Positions 8,484 through 17,268 are shown, numbered from the stretch's first letter. The stretch is 64,000 nt of DNA from Dokdonella_A sp044227025 (GCF_044227025.1 NZ_JBGAFX010000002.1:248001-312000), one strand, 5' to 3'. Numbers and translations: made by a program. Notes: a model not told the origin generated them from the letters alone.

Positions 8484-9347
8484 TCAATCGAGCAGCGCGC
8501 GCAACTTGTCCGGCAGCGCATGGCGCGGATGCGCATTGTGGAACAGGCGCAGGCTTTCGATCGCCTGCTGTCGCCGTCCCTGTCGCAGCAACTGTTCGAT
8601 GTGTGCCAGCCAGGTATCCGGGTCGAGCTGCATGTCCCGGCGCAGTTCGACCGAGCTGCTCGGTGACGGTGCTGCGTTCGCGCGGCGCTGCGGTTCGAGC
8701 TTGTCCGCCGCGGAATCCTTCGCGGTGATGCCGACGCTGCCGCCGGCGCGTGTTTCGCCGGTATCGCGCTGGTCGCGTTCTGCTGCGGACGCGGGAAATG
8801 CTTCCGGCGCCTCTGCGGGCGCTGCCGCGGGAGCGGGCGGTGGCGGTGGCGCGGCGGGTGCGGGTTGCGTCGTCACCGGTGTGATGGCTTTCGGTTTCGC
8901 CACCCCTTTGGCTAGCGGCGGCGCGGGTTTCGCAGCGGGTGCAGGGGCGGGCGCAACCGCCGCGTCCTGCATCGGCGCGGTTTCCTCGTGCGCACGCTGG
9001 CGCGTCGATTCGGTGATCGGCGCCACCGGGACGAAGCTAGGACGCGCAGCCGCCGGCGCGGTCGCGGCGGGCGATGGCAACCGGCTGTCCTGCCGCAGCG
9101 CATCCTGGCCGACATGCCAGGCGAGGCCGGCGGCGAGCACGACGCCAGCGGCCGAGCCGATTCCGAACAGCCAGCGCTGGCGCCGCGGCGTGTAGCCGTG
9201 CACCGCGCGCGCGGCTTCGCCGAGCACGCTGCGATCAAGTCGCCGCGGCGGTTCGGCCTTCGGCAGGCGCCGGTACAACGCGCCGAATTCGCCGCCGTCG
9301 TCGGCGAGCAGGCGCTCGAGTTCGCGATCCGGATCGTGCGTGCTCAT
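8484..9347 (-). CDS. Membrane partner of ECF sigma factor (putative anti-sigma)
   Basis: 287 residues. A charged cytoplasmic N-terminus (about 1-58) leads to one membrane helix (LFGIGSAAGVVLAAGLAWHVG, about 60-80). A long Ala/Pro-rich linker follows, and then a C-terminal helical domain ending HPRHALPDKLRALLD. The start overlaps the stop of the upstream sigma-factor gene by ATGA, the usual layout of a sigma/anti-sigma pair. No zinc-binding HxxxCxxC motif is visible in the N-terminus. The C-terminal segment (DPDTWLAHIEQLLRQGRRQQAIESL) resembles a single TPR-like helical hairpin. The anti-sigma role rests on topology and operon position only. Confidence 0.65.
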   Translation of the reverse strand: MSTHDPDRELERLLADDGGEFGALYRRLPKAEPPRRLDRSVLGEAARAVHGYTPRRQRWLFGIGSAAGVVLAAGLAWHVGQDALRQDSRLPSPAATAPAAARPSFVPVAPITESTRQRAHEETAPMQDAAVAPAPAPAAKPAPPLAKGVAKPKAITPVTTQPAPAAPPPPPAPAAAPAEAPEAFPASAAERDQRDTGETRAGGSVGITAKDSAADKLEPQRRANAAPSPSSSVELRRDMQLDPDTWLAHIEQLLRQGRRQQAIESLRLFHNAHPRHALPDKLRALLD

Positions 9348-9895
9348 GCCTGGAACCTCGCACGGATGCGCGCGAGCGCATAGCGCAGGCGCGACTTCAC
9401 GGTTTCGCGACCAGCCCCGGTGATCTCGCCGATCTCGTCGAGCCCAAGGCCGCCCTCGATGCGCAGCAGGAAGGCCACGCGCTGCTCCTCGGGCAGCTCT
9501 TCCAGCGCAAGCTGCAGACGCCGCCGCTGCTCGAATTCGCTCAGGGCGCGCTCGGGTTGCTCGGACTCGGGGGCGTCCAGGTTGCGCATGATCGCATCGG
9601 TTTCCTCTTCCGAAGCCTGCGGGCGCTGGCGGCGGAAGCGGTCGATGACGAGGTTGTGGGCGATCTGCAGCAGCCAGGTCGTGAACTTGGCTTCGGGGCG
9701 ATAGCGCTCGCGCGCGACGATGAGGCGGCTCCAGGTCTCCTGGAACAGCTCGTCGGCATCGGCGCGGTGGCGCAGCGTGCGCAGCAGGAAGCGGTACAGC
9801 GTGCCGCGGTGGCGCCGATAGAGCGTCTCGAAGGCGAGCAGATCGCCTCCGGCGTATGCGAGCATCAGCTCCTCGTCAGGTCTCGGGTCCCCCAT
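9344..9895 (-). CDS. ECF RNA polymerase sigma factor
   Basis: 183 residues from the ATG at 9895 (MGDPRPDEEL). Region 2 shows ETLYRRHRGTLYRFLLRTL, DELFQETW and TWLLQIAHNLVIDRFRR. Region 4 is EELPEEQRVAFLLRIEGGLGLDEIGEITGAGRETVKSRLRYALARIR, with the recognition helix near the end. An upstream in-frame ATG at 9913 would add six residues. It directs RNA polymerase to a small regulon, typically including its own promoter in the 126-base gap shared with the divergent sigma gene. It overlaps its membrane partner by four bases. The inducing signal is not evident. Confidence 0.88.
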   Translation of the reverse strand: MGDPRPDEELMLAYAGGDLLAFETLYRRHRGTLYRFLLRTLRHRADADELFQETWSRLIVARERYRPEAKFTTWLLQIAHNLVIDRFRRQRPQASEEETDAIMRNLDAPESEQPERALSEFEQRRRLQLALEELPEEQRVAFLLRIEGGLGLDEIGEITGAGRETVKSRLRYALARIRARFQA

Positions 9896-10021
9896 CTGCC
9901 GAGGGTACGGCATAGCGATGGGCAACGTCACGACCTCGGGTGGGAAGGTAGCCTGTGCAACGTGCCGGGGCACCCGGCGGGGTTTGCTAACCGGAAGCCG
10001 CCAGCGTGCATCCAAGGCCCC

Positions 10022-10582
10022 ATGACTGACGACGAAGCGCGCTGGATAGCCAGGGCAGGCGAGGGCGATGCGGTCGCATTCCGGCGCCTGGTCGAGGTGC
10101 ACGCGGGCGCGCTCTACCGCGTCTGCGCGCGCATTACCGGCGACAAGGCGATCGCCGAGGACGCCGTGCAGGAGGCGCTCGTGAACGCCTGGCGCCACCT
10201 TAAGGACTTCGATCGCCGCGCGGCATTTTCGACCTGGCTGCACCGGATCGGCATCAACGCGGCGCTCGAGCAGTTGCGTCGGCGCGGCCGCGGGGAACTG
10301 GCTTTGCCGGAAGGCGACAACGAGGACGACCCCGTCGCCGCCGTGGCCGAGAGCGCCGCCGGCCCGGAACGGCACGCGCGCAGCGCCGAGATCCGCCGTG
10401 ATGTCGAAGCCGAACTGGCGCGCATGAGCGTGCTCGAGCGTACCGCCTTCGTGCTGCGCCATCACGAGGGTCAGTCGCTGGAGGACATCTCGGCGGTCCT
10501 CTCATTGAATGTCGGTGCCTGCAAGCAGGCGATCTTCCGCGCGGTGCGCAAATTGCGCCTCGCACTCGAACCCCTTGGGTAA
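10022..10582 (+). CDS. ECF RNA polymerase sigma factor (divergent unit)
   Basis: 186 residues, start MTDDEARWIARAGEGD. Region 2 includes FRRLVEVHAGALYRVC, EDAVQEALVNAWRHL and STWLHRIGINAALEQLRRR. Region 4 is LERTAFVLRHHEGQSLEDISAVLSLNVGACKQAIFRAVRKLR. This is a second, dissimilar ECF factor divergent from 9344-9895. It heads a four-gene run (stop-to-start gaps of 5 and 19 bases, then a one-base overlap) with a membrane partner and two exported HEAT-repeat proteins, a layout suggesting an envelope-sensing regulon. Confidence 0.88.
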   Translation: MTDDEARWIARAGEGDAVAFRRLVEVHAGALYRVCARITGDKAIAEDAVQEALVNAWRHLKDFDRRAAFSTWLHRIGINAALEQLRRRGRGELALPEGDNEDDPVAAVAESAAGPERHARSAEIRRDVEAELARMSVLERTAFVLRHHEGQSLEDISAVLSLNVGACKQAIFRAVRKLRLALEPLG

Positions 10583-10587
10583 CGAAC

Positions 10588-11349
10588 ATGAATCCGATCA
10601 GCGACGACGACCTCGTCCTCCATCACTACCGCGACGGCCTCGAACCACGGGAGATCGCGCGCATCGATGCAGCACTTTCTGCGTCGGCCGAGTTGCGCGC
10701 GCGCCGTGATGCCTTGTTGCGCATGCTTGCCGCCGTCGATGCGGCGCCCGTGCCGGAGCCGGCTGCCGGTTTCGAGGTGCGTCTGTGGCGCAGGATCGAG
10801 CCGCACATCGTGCGCCCCGCCGTGCAGCCACGCAGCGCATGGAGTGAGCGCCTGCGCGCATGGCTCGCGCCGCCGATGCTGGCGTGGGCCGGTGCCAGCG
10901 TGATCGCGCTTGCGGTCGGCCTCGGTTTCCTGGCGGGGCGGCAAACGGCACCGGAACCCGATGTGGTCGCGCAGGCGCGCGCCGACGAGAGTGCGATGCG
11001 CGTGCTCGACGCCTACGTCTCGGCGCACCTGCGTGCGACCGAGGGCGTGCTGCTGACCGCAAGCAACAGCGACAGCGCCGAACTGCTCACCGGCAACCGC
11101 GAGCTCGCCGCATCGCTGGTCGATGCCAACCGCCTGTACGCACGCGCGGCGACGCGCGCCGGCAACACGCAACTTGCCGATTTCCTGCGCCAACTCGAAC
11201 CGGTGCTGATCTCGCTGGCTAACCCGCCGGTGTCGACCGGCATCCAACGCAATGAAGGGTTGCGCGACTACCTGCATGCAACCGACCTGCTGTTCCAGGT
11301 GCGAGCAACCAAGGCGCGTCTCGATGGCAACGGCAATCGCCGCACCTGA
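10588..11349 (+). CDS. Putative anti-sigma factor, single-pass membrane protein
   Basis: 253 residues. The N-terminal 90 residues are cytoplasmic in character (LVLHHYRDGLEPREIARIDAALSASAELRARRDAL), similar in build to anti-sigma zinc-finger-like domains but without the cysteines. One membrane helix lies at about 92-117 (MLAWAGASVIALAVGLGFLAG). The remaining part would be periplasmic and helical (DAYVSAHLRATEGVLLTAS...). It starts five bases after the stop of the sigma gene. Anti-sigma function is inferred from order and topology; the periplasmic domain belongs to no family I recognise and may be the sensor. Confidence 0.65.
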   Translation: MNPISDDDLVLHHYRDGLEPREIARIDAALSASAELRARRDALLRMLAAVDAAPVPEPAAGFEVRLWRRIEPHIVRPAVQPRSAWSERLRAWLAPPMLAWAGASVIALAVGLGFLAGRQTAPEPDVVAQARADESAMRVLDAYVSAHLRATEGVLLTASNSDSAELLTGNRELAASLVDANRLYARAATRAGNTQLADFLRQLEPVLISLANPPVSTGIQRNEGLRDYLHATDLLFQVRATKARLDGNGNRRT

Positions 11350-11368
11350 TTCCGGGAGAACGTTCACG

Positions 11369-12604
11369 ATGAAGATCATTCCGACCGTGCTTGCTGCCGC
11401 CCTCGCTCTCGCGTTCGCCTCGAACGCTGCGCGCGCGGCGAGCGAAGGCGACATGGCACCTGCCGACAAGGCAGCCAACCAGCTCTATTGGCAGGGTCAG
11501 GCGGCCCTGAAGATATCCGATTGGCCGACCGCGCTGAAGCGTTTCACCGAACTGGAACGCCTGCTGCGCGAAAAGGAGCCGCACAGCGCCGATGCCGCGC
11601 TGTACTGGGAAGCGTATGCGCTGACCCATGCACGGCGCACCGCGGAGGCGAAAGCCGCGCTCGACAAGTTGCACCGCGAGTTCCCTGACAGCCGCTGGAA
11701 CAAGGATGCCGATGCGCTCGCGCAGCAAGCGGCGCCGTCACCGCCAGGAAGCGTTTCCGGCGACGACGAGGACCTGGCCGAGGTTGCGCTCGAGGGATTG
11801 ATGAGCGCGCCACCCGAACGTGCGTTGCCGCTGCTGAAGAAGGTCATGCAGGGCAACCATTCTCTCAAGATCAAGAAGCGCGCGCTGTTCGTGCTGAGCC
11901 AGCTGGACGACAGCGCCGGCCTCGATCTCGTCGTCGACGCGGCGAAGGGCACGACCGACCCCGAATTGCGCGGGGAGGCGATCCGCATCCTCGGCATCAG
12001 CGGCGAGGATCGCGCGATCGAACGCCTGCGCGAGATCTATGCCTCAAGCAAGGACGCACACGAGAAGCGGCAGATCATCGAGGCGTATCTCGTCGCCGAT
12101 CGCAAGGACCTGGTCCTCGCGGCCGCGCGCGGCGAAGCCGACCCGGGCGTTCGCGCGCACGCGATCCAGACGCTTGGCGCGCTGGATGCCTCGGAGGAAC
12201 TCAAGCAGCTGTTCGACGTGACGACGGACGACGCCAACCGTCGCGCGATCATCGAAGCGCTCGGCGTGGCCGGCAATTCCACTGCCCTGGCGGCGATCGC
12301 CGGCAACGCCCGGCAGCCGGAGGACATCCGCATTGCCGCGTTGCAGGCGCTCGGCGTAGCCGGCGATCGTGGCGGCGGCGAGGCACTCGTCAAGCTGTAC
12401 GCGCAGGCGAACACGCCGACGCTGCGTGATGCGGTGCTGCAGGGTCTGCTCGTATCCGGCGACAGCGACGCGGTGCTGAAGCTGTACCGTGATGCGAAGG
12501 GCGTCGACGAGAAGAAGGCGCTGCTGCGCACGCTGACGAGCATGGGTGGCGACGCGGCGATCGACGCGATCGAAACCCAACTCGACCAGCCGGAGAAGCC
12601 TTGA
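11369..12604 (+). CDS. Exported TPR/HEAT-repeat protein
   Basis: 411 residues with a signal peptide (VLAAALALAFASNAARAA, cleavage near residue 23). Residues 30-115 form TPR-like helices (YWQGQAALKISDWPTALKRFTELERLL, EAYALTHARRTAEAKAALDKLHREFP). From about 130 on it is a run of HEAT/PBS-lyase-type repeats of roughly 31 residues (KKRALFVLSQLDD, RGEAIRILGISGEDRAIERL, RRAIIEALGVAGNSTAL, RIAALQALGVAGDRGGG). GGGAGA at 11354-11359 precedes the ATG at 11369. Proteins of this build are scaffolds; no catalytic motif is visible. It overlaps the next gene by one base (TGATG). Confidence 0.75.
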   Translation: MKIIPTVLAAALALAFASNAARAASEGDMAPADKAANQLYWQGQAALKISDWPTALKRFTELERLLREKEPHSADAALYWEAYALTHARRTAEAKAALDKLHREFPDSRWNKDADALAQQAAPSPPGSVSGDDEDLAEVALEGLMSAPPERALPLLKKVMQGNHSLKIKKRALFVLSQLDDSAGLDLVVDAAKGTTDPELRGEAIRILGISGEDRAIERLREIYASSKDAHEKRQIIEAYLVADRKDLVLAAARGEADPGVRAHAIQTLGALDASEELKQLFDVTTDDANRRAIIEALGVAGNSTALAAIAGNARQPEDIRIAALQALGVAGDRGGGEALVKLYAQANTPTLRDAVLQGLLVSGDSDAVLKLYRDAKGVDEKKALLRTLTSMGGDAAIDAIETQLDQPEKP

Positions 12605-13605
12605 TGAAACCGTGGATGATGGGTGTCGCGTTCGCGGCACTGGGCATGGCGGATGCGTCCGGCGGGAGTGCGCTGCAGGCTCAGGTGGCGCAGGCGGACG
12701 GTTGGGTCGCGTGGCAGGTGCCGATGGTCGCCGACGCCGGCGCACCGTCCTGCTTCAGTTGGCGCCGCGGGAGGCCTGCGGAGAACGGGTGTGATCTCGA
12801 CGCGCGCGACTGGAATTTCGGCACCGACAGCAAGCATCCGCTGCACGACTCTACGCTCGCGGTGTATGCGCACGTCGCCAAGGGGCGCATCGACCGCGTG
12901 CGTGCGGTTGCCTCGGCCTGTCGCGTCGAGAGCGCTGGTGCGATTCGTCGACTCGACGCGGTGATGCCGGCGCAAAGCGTCGCGTTGCTGGCCGACTGGC
13001 TCGCCGACACCGATGCCGCGCGCAATGACGATGACTCCGCGCTTGCCGCGCTCGCCTATCACGCGGACGCCTCGGCGACGCGCGCGATCGCGACGCGTGC
13101 GGAGCCTGGCCATGCAGGGGAAGAGCGCGAGCAGGCGCTGTTCTGGCTTGGCCAGACCCGCGGAGTCGATGGCGTGGACATCGTCGAGCACTACGCCAGG
13201 ACAGACGCCGATCCGGACGTGCGCGAAAAGGCGGTGTTCGCATTGTCGCAGTCGCACGCAGGCGATCCGTACGCGCGCATCCGCGCGATCTCGCGCAGCG
13301 ATCGAAGCGGGCACGTTCGCAGCCAGGCCCTGTTCTGGATGGCGCAGATGGAGGATGCACGCGCACTGACGGACATCACGGCGGCACTGGCAGGCGAAAC
13401 GTCGGACGATGTGCGCGAGCAGGCGGTGTTTGCGTTGTCCCAGCTCAAGGAAGGGCAGGCCGAGGATGCGCTGACGGCGGTCGTGCGCGGCGACTATCCA
13501 CGCGAGACGAAGAAGCAGGCGTTGTTCTGGCTCGGCGAGTCGGGCTCGCCGCGCGCGATCCAGGCGCTCGACGAGGTACTCGCCGAACGCACGCCTGCAC
13601 GGTAG
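12604..13605 (+). CDS. Exported HEAT-repeat protein
   Basis: 333 residues with a weak signal peptide or N-terminal anchor (MKPWMMGVAFAALGMADAS). A unique region with two cysteines (CFSWRRG, NGCDLD) is followed from about residue 130 by short HEAT repeats with a conserved core: EREQALFWLGQ, REKAVFALSQS, RSQALFWMAQM, REQAVFALSQL, KKQALFWLGES. The alternation of ALFWLG and AVFALSQ is regular at about 31 residues. It is translationally coupled to the preceding gene, with which it shares fold type but not close sequence. Its role in the sigma unit is not known; a periplasmic interaction scaffold is a reasonable inference. Confidence 0.72.
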   Translation: MKPWMMGVAFAALGMADASGGSALQAQVAQADGWVAWQVPMVADAGAPSCFSWRRGRPAENGCDLDARDWNFGTDSKHPLHDSTLAVYAHVAKGRIDRVRAVASACRVESAGAIRRLDAVMPAQSVALLADWLADTDAARNDDDSALAALAYHADASATRAIATRAEPGHAGEEREQALFWLGQTRGVDGVDIVEHYARTDADPDVREKAVFALSQSHAGDPYARIRAISRSDRSGHVRSQALFWMAQMEDARALTDITAALAGETSDDVREQAVFALSQLKEGQAEDALTAVVRGDYPRETKKQALFWLGESGSPRAIQALDEVLAERTPAR

Positions 13606-13686
13606 GCGTGCAACGCCGGGCTGCCGAAGCCGTCACGTCCTCCACGGTGCGGTCGGAGTACGATCTGCGTCGAAGCGGAGGCCGTC

Positions 13687-15249
13687 ATGCACAGGACGAT
13701 CATCGTCAGCGGGCGCGCGTCGTTGATTCCGTGGGTCGCGCTGGCCGCGCCGTGCTCGGCGCTCGCGCAGCAGATCTTCGATTGCGTCGCGCCATCATCG
13801 CCGCCGCTGATTGCGCCGGTCGTGCTTGGAAACGGCAATGCCGGCAGCGTCACGACTGCGCAGTTGCAACAGGCGCTCGATGCGGGCGGATCGATCCGCC
13901 TGAACATCGGTGCCTCGACGCTGGTCGTGAATCCGACCCTGACGGTCACGCGTGCAAGCGTGCTCGACCTTGCCGGCGGGACGCTTTCGGGCGGCAATGC
14001 GCGGCGCGTGATCGAGGTGCAGAACCCATCGAATCTGTCTTACACGTTCGCCATGAAGAACGGGTCGGTCACATCCGGCAGCACGCCATCCGGTAGCGGT
14101 GCGGGTCTGTTCAAGGCGACCGGAGGGCCGTGGCAGGCAGTCACGATCCAGTTGTTCGACCTGCACTTCAGCAACAACCATGCAATCGCAAGCGCCCAGG
14201 ACGACGGTGGTGGCGCGCTCTACGTCGTTGGTGCGGCCGAGCTTGCGATCGTACGTTCGGACTTCATCGGCAACAGCGGTTCGAATGGCGGCGCGTTGTA
14301 CTCGCTCGGCTCGCAGCGCGTGAACCTGTATGACAGCACGTTCACCGGCAACACGGCGACGGGCAGCGGTGGCAACCCGGGCAATGGTGGCAACGGTGGC
14401 GCGATCGGTGTCGACGGCGACGCGCGTTTCGTCAATCTTTGTCGCGTACGCCTCGTCTCGAATGTCGCAAACGCTTACGGCGGTGGCTTGTACACCGTGA
14501 CCTACAGCGGCGCCTCGTTCACGCGCCTGCAGGATTCAACCATGCAGGGCAACGCGAGCAGCGCGAGCGACAAGCTCGCCGGCGGCGCCTACATCCAGGG
14601 CAGTCCGATCGCGATCAGTGGCAGCACGTTCCGCGACAACAGCGCAAGCGGCTATGCCGGCCTCGCCTTGTTCGGTGCGGGTGGCGTGCTCCAGGGCAGC
14701 ATCATCAATTCGACCTTCGTCGGCAACGTCGCCAACAACGGTCTGGGCGGTGCGATGTCGATCTCCGGCGCGACCGCGCTGACATTGCAGAACCTGACGA
14801 TCGCGCACAACCGCGCACCGTGCGGTGTCTGTTTTGCCGGGGGCATCGCCAACGACAGCGGCGCCGCGCTGACCTTGCGCAACGCGCTGTTCGAGGACAA
14901 CACGGGCGGCAACGCATTCAATCCATGGGCGATGCTGCATGCGGCCGCGAACGGCGCCGGCAACCTGCAGTGGCCGCAGACACGGCCCGGTTCCGGCGGT
15001 CAGCAGGAAAGCGCCGTAGCGCCCGGGACCCTGTTCGCAAACGCGAACCTCGCCGATCCCGCCACGAATGGGGGACTGACCGAGACGATGGCATTGCCGC
15101 CGGGCAGTCCCGGGATCGACGCAGGGGCGGCTTCTGGCGCGCCTGCGCACGACCAGCGTGGCGCATCGCGATTCGGCGCGGTGGATATCGGCGCGTACGA
15201 ATGGCAGGGTGACCTGATCTTCCGCAACGGTTTCGACCAGGGAACCTAG
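13687..15249 (+). CDS. Secreted right-handed beta-helix protein with xFxxGFD tail
   Basis: 520 residues with a signal peptide (cleavage near ALAQ, residue 27). The body is a parallel beta-helix of the polymorphic outer-membrane-protein/choice-of-anchor type. Turns such as SDFIGNSGSNGGALY, STFTGNTATGSGG, STMQGNAS, STFRDNSASG, STFVGNVANN and ALFEDNTGGN repeat along it. It closes with PGIDAGA, DQRG, VDIGAYEW and then DLIFRNGFDQGT at the extreme C-terminus. Such proteins are surface-exposed adhesins or polysaccharide-binding proteins; no catalytic acid cluster is obvious. It follows the HEAT genes by 81 bases and may have its own promoter. Confidence 0.75.
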   Translation: MHRTIIVSGRASLIPWVALAAPCSALAQQIFDCVAPSSPPLIAPVVLGNGNAGSVTTAQLQQALDAGGSIRLNIGASTLVVNPTLTVTRASVLDLAGGTLSGGNARRVIEVQNPSNLSYTFAMKNGSVTSGSTPSGSGAGLFKATGGPWQAVTIQLFDLHFSNNHAIASAQDDGGGALYVVGAAELAIVRSDFIGNSGSNGGALYSLGSQRVNLYDSTFTGNTATGSGGNPGNGGNGGAIGVDGDARFVNLCRVRLVSNVANAYGGGLYTVTYSGASFTRLQDSTMQGNASSASDKLAGGAYIQGSPIAISGSTFRDNSASGYAGLALFGAGGVLQGSIINSTFVGNVANNGLGGAMSISGATALTLQNLTIAHNRAPCGVCFAGGIANDSGAALTLRNALFEDNTGGNAFNPWAMLHAAANGAGNLQWPQTRPGSGGQQESAVAPGTLFANANLADPATNGGLTETMALPPGSPGIDAGAASGAPAHDQRGASRFGAVDIGAYEWQGDLIFRNGFDQGT

Positions 15250-15704
15250 AGACCACTGAACAACTGCGTGTGCCCGTCACCCGCGCGAAAGCGGAAACCC
15301 GGTTCTCTCAATGGTGCGAAGTCGCTGGATCCCCGGCGTTCGAGGCGATGACGAGAGTTGTAGCGGAGGGCGCCCGGCACAGCCCGCTTGCATCAGCACG
15401 CCATGCTCCGGCTGTGCCGGTTTCAGTGAGTGCGATTCGCCCAGGTCGTCGCGCAGATCACTCTCGCCCGTAGGTCGCGTAGTCCTTCCGGGGCGTCGCA
15501 CGACGGACTAGACCCGCGCTGAACGGGGAAAGCGCTCGTTCATCGCATCTTTCGTCACTGGGGTCTATAGCTGAGACAGCGTGCTGGTGTCCGCACTGCG
15601 CGCTGGCGGGGAATCACCCGCCTGAATTCGCGCTCGCTGCGCATCCATTCCATGCGCGGCGGTCCGAGCCCGCTCCAGCGTTCACCTACGGGAGAACATC
15701 CGCC
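15250..15704. other. Intergenic region, 455 bases, no gene seen
   Basis: No open frame here has family features or a plausible ribosome site. The stretch holds the imperfect inverted repeat described at 15276-15354, a second hairpin-prone segment (GCCCGGCACAGCC / GGCTGTGCCGG, 15382-15421), and near its end the leader of the next gene with GGGAGAA about 15 bases before the ATG at 15705. A promoter for that gene is expected but I cannot single out a convincing one. Confidence 0.5.
15276..15354. repeat. Imperfect inverted repeat, dispersed-repeat-like
   Basis: CGTCACCCGCGCGAAAGCGG (15276-15295) is imperfectly complementary to 15334-15354 (CCGGCGTTCGAGGCGATGACG in reverse sense). The flanks GCTGGATCCCC and GATGACGAG resemble the small dispersed hairpin repeats common between genes of Xanthomonads and relatives. 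Only one copy is seen in this window, so its repeat nature is a recollection of similar sequences and not shown here. Confidence 0.35.
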
Positions 15705-16667
15705 ATGACACAGCATCCGCCTTCCATTCGCCGCGTGGGTTCCTGCCATCGCCAGCGACCCGTCGCATTGCACGGGTTCGTCCGAACCTTGGTTGGCGCT
15801 GTCGCCGCGCTCGGCTTGATCGCAAGCGCGCACGCCGCAGTCAATATCAATCAGCAGGGTCTCACCGGCGCATGGGCCAATCCTGCGACGAGCGGGCAGG
15901 GCATGGTGATCGAACTGTTTCCCGACCTTCTTTCGGTCGGCAACGGTTACATCTTCGGCTCGTGGTACACCTTCGATGCTACTGCTGGCGGCGCGGACCA
16001 TGGGCGCTGGTACACCTACCAGGCCGAGGTGTTGGAGGGGTCGTCGCAGGCTGACGTGATCATCTACCGGAGCACGGGCGGCAGCTTCGCCACGCTCGGC
16101 GGCACGACCACGACAGCGGTAGGCACCGGCACCATCGCGTTCGACTCGTGCACGAGCGGCACTTTCAGTTATGTCTTCGACGACGGGCGGCGCGGCACGA
16201 TTCCACTCGGTCGACTGATGATGAACGCGGCTTGCGAGAGTGCCGTCGATCCGCCGCCCTCGATCAACGGGGACTTCGGACTGTCGGGAACCTGGGCCGA
16301 CATGTCGACGAGCGCGCAGGGCATGGTCATCGAAGTGAACCCGCGCAGCGCCAATGTGTTCCTCGGCTGGTACACGTATGTCGCGGGTGGTCCGCGCGAC
16401 GCCAGCGGCCAACGCTGGTTCACCGCGCAGCACCCGTACACGGTGGGTGATCGCAGCATCGTTCTGGACATCTACCAGACGACCGGCGGCGTGTTCGACC
16501 AGAACGCGTCCACGCAGACCGTGCCAGTCGGCAGCGCGAACCTGACGTACACCTCGTGCACGAGCGCGGACTTCGACTACACGTTCACCGGCGGCGACCT
16601 CGAAGGTCGCAGCGGCACGCTGCACCTGTCACGCGTTGCACGGGCGCCAACGGATTGCGCGTTTTGA
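15705..16667 (+). CDS. Secreted protein with two copies of one domain, unknown function
   Basis: 320 residues. A long basic leader (about 1-25) precedes a signal sequence (TLVGAVAALGLIASAHA, cleavage near residue 45). Two copies of one domain follow, about residues 50-175 and 188-315. Each has L(T/S)G(A/T)WA...(T/S)(S/T)xQGMVIE, (G)WYT(F/Y), RW(Y/F)T, xTGG(V/S)F, VGxxxxxxxSCTS and a glycine-rich end xGRxGT(I/L)xLxR. The tryptophans and small residues suggest a beta-barrel or sandwich. I do not recognise a named family; related single or double copies occur in exported proteins of this order. The domain boundary is marked by CESAVDPPPSI. Confidence 0.7.
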   Translation: MTQHPPSIRRVGSCHRQRPVALHGFVRTLVGAVAALGLIASAHAAVNINQQGLTGAWANPATSGQGMVIELFPDLLSVGNGYIFGSWYTFDATAGGADHGRWYTYQAEVLEGSSQADVIIYRSTGGSFATLGGTTTTAVGTGTIAFDSCTSGTFSYVFDDGRRGTIPLGRLMMNAACESAVDPPPSINGDFGLSGTWADMSTSAQGMVIEVNPRSANVFLGWYTYVAGGPRDASGQRWFTAQHPYTVGDRSIVLDIYQTTGGVFDQNASTQTVPVGSANLTYTSCTSADFDYTFTGGDLEGRSGTLHLSRVARAPTDCAF

Positions 16668-16761
16668 CGCCTGGGAACCCGTTTCCCTAGGCGCGTTGGG
16701 CATCGTCGCGACAAGAGTGGCCGCGCGGCGGGCTCGGCATCGCGTCGAACCGCGCAAGGAC

Positions 16762-16995
16762 TCAGGCGCGCATTGCGTCCTGGCGAGAGCGGAAACGCGC
16801 AAGGGCTTCCTTCAACGCATCGGTGCGGTCGCGCATCAATTTCAGCTTCACGCGTGCTTCAATCACCTTCACCCTGAAGGCCTCGCGCTCGCGCACGGAG
16901 ACGGCATCCTCCGGCGCGGGATGGGAGGCCGCGGGTTCGGACTTCAATTGGACCAGCGCCGAGGTCCAGTCATTCGCATCGAACTTCGCCGTCAT
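16762..16995 (-). CDS. Small helical protein, unknown function
   Basis: 77 residues (MTAKFDANDWTSALVQL...RSRQDAMRA). The ATG at 16995 is preceded on the minus strand by AGGAAGGAAG, among the best ribosome sites in the window, which is the main reason to accept it. The second half is charged and helical, coiled-coil-like (FRVKVIEARVKLKLMRDRTDALKEALARF). No family is recognised. A Pro-rich open frame (16992-17291, minus) ends in an ATGA overlap with it and could be an upstream partner, but that frame looks less convincing. It is convergent with 15705-16667 and divergent from the PAS-GGDEF gene. Confidence 0.5.
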   Translation of the reverse strand: MTAKFDANDWTSALVQLKSEPAASHPAPEDAVSVREREAFRVKVIEARVKLKLMRDRTDALKEALARFRSRQDAMRA

Positions 16996-17268
16996 CGCTT
17001 CCTTCCTCTGCCTGTACGGCCCGCCTTGATCGCTGCCCGCATGGCAGATCGAAACCGTGCGTTCGCCTTCGGCACGGCGCCAATGTGGCCAAACATCGAG
17101 ACGGGGACTGTGACGGCGGCCACGGGAACCGATTCAGGTGGCACGAGCGGTGGTGGCGGGGCGACGGACGCAGCTCCGATCGAGGCGGCAGCATCAAGCC
17201 ATGCTGCAAGGCATGGCACACTTCGCGCGGGGTCCGGTCGATCGGACCGCTCCTTCGAGGTGGCAGGC

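Noticed and set aside
17214..17228. TGGCAC-N5-GCGCG as a sigma-54 promoter of the diguanylate cyclase gene
   Set aside because: GG and GC are correctly spaced but both T positions of the -12 element are wrong; GG-N10-GC alone is common in this GC-rich sequence.
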